This document shows positions 42,772 through 45,544 of a stretch of 45,544 nucleotides of DNA, piece by piece. A program made the translations under genes and the position numbers. Each line of letters opens with the position of its first letter. The first letter of the stretch is position 1. The notes beneath the pieces are model-generated. The model saw nothing but the letters and a program-made list of their open reading frames with translations. It was not told the DNA's origin and ran no database searches. This stretch comes from an uncultured Prevotellaceae bacterium (GTDB lineage Bacteria > Bacteroidota > Bacteroidia > Bacteroidales > Bacteroidaceae): positions 1 to 45,544 of the forward strand of contig CAMZCM010000019.1 of the NCBI GenBank assembly GCA_947305005.1, in the 5' to 3' direction.

Positions 42772-45544
42772 ATGAAAACAAAACTTTGGTTTGTCATGCT
42801 CCTTTTCTCGATGACTGCAGGGGCACAGGAAGAAAATCTGAAGATGCGTTTCGACTTTGAAAATGTATCTGGAACAAGTGTAAAAGACGATATTTCCGGT
42901 ATCACCGCCAAGACCGTCGGGGCAGCTAAGGTAGTAGAGATGGGTGACTTCCACGTCCTTGACTTGGGCAACGCCTCTGGCTATTTCGACCTGACGAAGA
43001 ACGCTGGCAGCATCGTCCGCCAGCTGGAGGACTTTACCGTCTCCGTGTATTACCGTGTCAACGAGAATGCCTCGCTCTCCGGCGCAGGCTATTTCCTGTG
43101 GTGCTTCTCACAGTTGGCTGCCAACACTGCGGATGCCTCTCCATATACGGCATATCGCCTGAACGCCCAGCGTATGGCCACATCCACAGGTGGCTACAAC
43201 CATGAAACAGGCATGGAGACAGGAACCGAATCTGCCAAGGGCCGCTGGATTCACTTTCTCTATCGCCAGCGTGGCACTACTGGGCAGGTCTTTCTGAATG
43301 GTCGTCAGATGCTCAGTCAGAGCGGAATGCCAGTACTGAAGCAGACGTTCACAGCCGTTCCTGCATACTGCTGGATTGGTCGTGCTCCTTTTTCTGGTGA
43401 CAGCTATCTGAAACAGACTCTCATTTACGACTTCCGTCTCTACGATGCAGCTCTGGCCGATGCCGAAGTAACAGCCCTCGCTGCCGTAGCCGACGAGCTG
43501 GAGACGTCATACCGCTACGGCGTGTCAGGCGACTTCACAGCCTTGCAAACGAAGCTCGATGAAGTAAAGGACTTTCTTGCTACCGATCTTACTGCATACG
43601 CTGACGGGGCTATCGGCCAACTGCGCGATGAGCGGAACCTCTCAGAGAAAGAAATTGTACGCGGGCGCGCATCACAGACTCTGATTGACCTGCGGCTGAA
43701 GAACCTTACCTCAGCCCTCATCTCTGCCCAGAAGACCGCAGGCTTCACGATGGCCGAGACCTGCATCTTCACACCCGAAGGCCACGGCTTCCGTCATCCT
43801 GGTGGCATGGTCACAGAGGCTGATATTAACCGCATCAAGGCAGCTTTGGCTGCCGGTGACACCCGCATCAAGCGCGCATACGAGATTCTGTGCCAGAACG
43901 AATACTCGCAAAGCGGCACGGCAACGTGGCCCGTCTGGGAAATCATACGTGGCGGCAGCAGTGGGCAGAATTATATGAATGCCGCACGTGGAGCAGCCAT
44001 CGCCTTCCAGAACGCCTTGCGATGGCGTATCAGCGGCGACCGTGCCCATGCAGACAATGCGGTGCGTGCCTTGATGAACTGGGCACACAACAACAAATAC
44101 GTAGGTGGTGACACCAATAAGAGCCTTGCCGCCGGGCTATATGGTTACGGCTTCGCACAGGCTGCTGAGTTGGTACGTGACTATGACGGTTGGAGCCGTA
44201 CTGACTTCGAGGAGTTCAAGCGCTATATGCTCACCACGTGGTATCCCGTGGCCCTCGATTTCCTGCGCCGCCGTCATGACACGTGGCTCAACGCCCGCTA
44301 TGCCAACCTTGGCGAGCGCCCGGGACATTATTGGAGCAACTGGGGTCTCTGCAACGCCCTCTGTCTTATGAGTATCGGTATTCTCTGTGATGACGTTCAC
44401 ATCTACAATCAGGGTGTTTCTTTCTACAAATATGACCACGTCGGCACCTATAACCCCAACCGCACTAAGCTCTCGCAGATTCTCAATGACGGATGTGATG
44501 AGTTCTTGGGCAACCTCGTACCAGTCCTTATGCCCGACGAACGTGGTCCCTTTGGCTATCTCGGACAAATGCAGGAGAGTGGCCGTGACCAAGGCCACGC
44601 GCTGATGGCACTCGGACTGGCTGTCGATATCTGTCAGACGGGCTTCTCACAGGGGGATGATCTCTTCGCCTACATGGATGACCGCATTGCTGCCGGTGCA
44701 GAGTTCGTGGCGGCCAGCAATTTCGGAGGCGTGGATGCCGCTTCGCTGCCATGGAAGAACTACAACTATGCCGACTGTCGTGGCACGATGGGTGCCGGTT
44801 GGCTCATGACAGGTGTCAACACGGGCGGCTCAGGCGAGTACCGTCCTTATTGGGATCGTCTCATCGGTTACTACGAAGGTCTGCGCGGTGTCAAGATGCA
44901 ATACTCTGAAGCGGCAAGCGCGAAGATATGTCCTGATGGCGGTGGGGGCAACTACAGCCAGAACAGCGGCGGCTTCGACCATCTGGGCTTCTCCACGCTT
45001 ACCCACTGGCGACCAGCCATCGAGAAGGCCGATGCCATCACGCCACTTAGCGGTGATATCATATATAAAGGTGTCACTTACAAGAACCAGACCAATCTTG
45101 GCGGCCTGAAATATACCTACAAGGTAGAAAAGACGCGCGCCATCCCTGCCGATGGCGAGGACATCACACTCCTGCCACAGCTTCCAGAGGGAAGCGAGGA
45201 CACTGGCAACTGGTTGTGGGAAACAGGAGAGACAACCCGACAGATCACCGTCCACGCCGACCGCAGCTATATCTATCGCGTCACCTATACCGCACAAAAC
45301 GGCACAACATCAGAACAGAGTTTCGCCATCGCCGTGGCCGGTGATGCCGTGCCCGATGTCTGCACCACTGAAATCACCGTTGACGGCATCATCTATCAAG
45401 AGACCGAGCACACCGTGCTTTACGGGCAGAGCGTCATTCTCTACATGGGCAACTCGTCAGGCTGGACCGATGACTATCGATGGAGCACGGGCGCTATGGG
45501 CAGCAGCGTAATCGTCATTCCCAACATCACTGAAGACCGCACCT
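42772..45544 (+). CDS. Alginate-lyase-like secreted enzyme with LamG domain, 3' incomplete
   Basis: At least 924 codons, running off the right edge. Signal peptide MKTKLWFVMLLFSMTAGAQ; a LamG/concanavalin-like domain about residues 24-240 (MRFDFENVSGTSVKDDISGI; LIYDFRLYDAALADAEVTAL); a helical linker; then an alpha/alpha-toroid of alginate-lyase type (about 330-720) with SNWGLCNALCLMSIG (Asn523) and QESGRDQGHALMALG (601-615; Arg and His likely catalytic-site residues). Immunoglobulin-like modules follow. Polysaccharide lyases of this fold cut uronate-containing glycans by beta-elimination; the substrate is unknown. A C-terminal sorting tail would be expected beyond the window. Confidence 0.82.
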   Translation, partial: MKTKLWFVMLLFSMTAGAQEENLKMRFDFENVSGTSVKDDISGITAKTVGAAKVVEMGDFHVLDLGNASGYFDLTKNAGSIVRQLEDFTVSVYYRVNENASLSGAGYFLWCFSQLAANTADASPYTAYRLNAQRMATSTGGYNHETGMETGTESAKGRWIHFLYRQRGTTGQVFLNGRQMLSQSGMPVLKQTFTAVPAYCWIGRAPFSGDSYLKQTLIYDFRLYDAALADAEVTALAAVADELETSYRYGVSGDFTALQTKLDEVKDFLATDLTAYADGAIGQLRDERNLSEKEIVRGRASQTLIDLRLKNLTSALISAQKTAGFTMAETCIFTPEGHGFRHPGGMVTEADINRIKAALAAGDTRIKRAYEILCQNEYSQSGTATWPVWEIIRGGSSGQNYMNAARGAAIAFQNALRWRISGDRAHADNAVRALMNWAHNNKYVGGDTNKSLAAGLYGYGFAQAAELVRDYDGWSRTDFEEFKRYMLTTWYPVALDFLRRRHDTWLNARYANLGERPGHYWSNWGLCNALCLMSIGILCDDVHIYNQGVSFYKYDHVGTYNPNRTKLSQILNDGCDEFLGNLVPVLMPDERGPFGYLGQMQESGRDQGHALMALGLAVDICQTGFSQGDDLFAYMDDRIAAGAEFVAASNFGGVDAASLPWKNYNYADCRGTMGAGWLMTGVNTGGSGEYRPYWDRLIGYYEGLRGVKMQYSEAASAKICPDGGGGNYSQNSGGFDHLGFSTLTHWRPAIEKADAITPLSGDIIYKGVTYKNQTNLGGLKYTYKVEKTRAIPADGEDITLLPQLPEGSEDTGNWLWETGETTRQITVHADRSYIYRVTYTAQNGTTSEQSFAIAVAGDAVPDVCTTEITVDGIIYQETEHTVLYGQSVILYMGNSSGWTDDYRWSTGAMGSSVIVIPNITEDRT

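Overview
The window looks like a chromosomal piece of a Bacteroidales bacterium, most likely Prevotella or a close relative. The reasons are: the ribosomal operon has a DUF3467 gene beside rpsL and no tuf between fusA and rpsJ; most gene starts follow the Bacteroidetes -7 element TAnnTTTG rather than a sigma70 promoter; secreted proteins share Prevotella-style C-terminal tails (YD-x-x-G-R near the end); there is an inositol-lipid-type gene cluster and a glycan-degradation locus with AraC-fused propeller sensors; and intergenic DNA is full of the ACGCAAAG and AAAGTTGAAAG repeats common in this group. This is inferred from sequence alone.

Layout. (1) 1-10259, minus strand: str/S10/spc ribosomal cluster read right to left: DUF3467, rpsL, rpsG, fusA, rpsJ, rplC, rplD, rplW, rplB, rpsS, rplV, rpsC, rplP, rpmC, rpsQ, rplN, rplX, rplE, start of rpsN. 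rpoB and rpoC, which I would expect just upstream of DUF3467, are not in the window. (2) 10260-18490: accessory zone with an isolated repeat element (10338-10643), a 1555-residue secreted multidomain protein in an operon with a 53-residue peptide, a GxxExxY (PD-(D/E)XK-like) gene lying between two nearly identical 348-bp repeats, and an alanine-rich lipoprotein. (3) 18569-26486, plus strand: eight closely packed genes: flippase-like membrane protein, nucleotidyltransferase, ATP-grasp protein, CDP-alcohol phosphatidyltransferase, HAD phosphatase, Wzi-like outer-membrane protein, small putative lipoprotein, myo-inositol-1-phosphate synthase. Together they can make inositol phosphate, activate it or join it to a CDP-linked partner, dephosphorylate the product and export or display it. 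(4) 26483-45544: glycan-degradation locus with two membrane regulators (propeller + Y_Y_Y + AraC, no kinase or receiver domain), GH27, GH2, SGNH esterase, GH98 and the start of an alginate-lyase-like enzyme. No SusC/SusD pair is visible.

The points that most deserve a second look are the modular inverted-repeat elements around the GxxExxY nuclease-like gene, the gene set of the inositol cluster (including a CDP-alcohol transferase whose last motif aspartate is shifted by one residue, and a repeat inserted in frame in the nucleotidyltransferase), and the decayed, structured region at 39800-40446.
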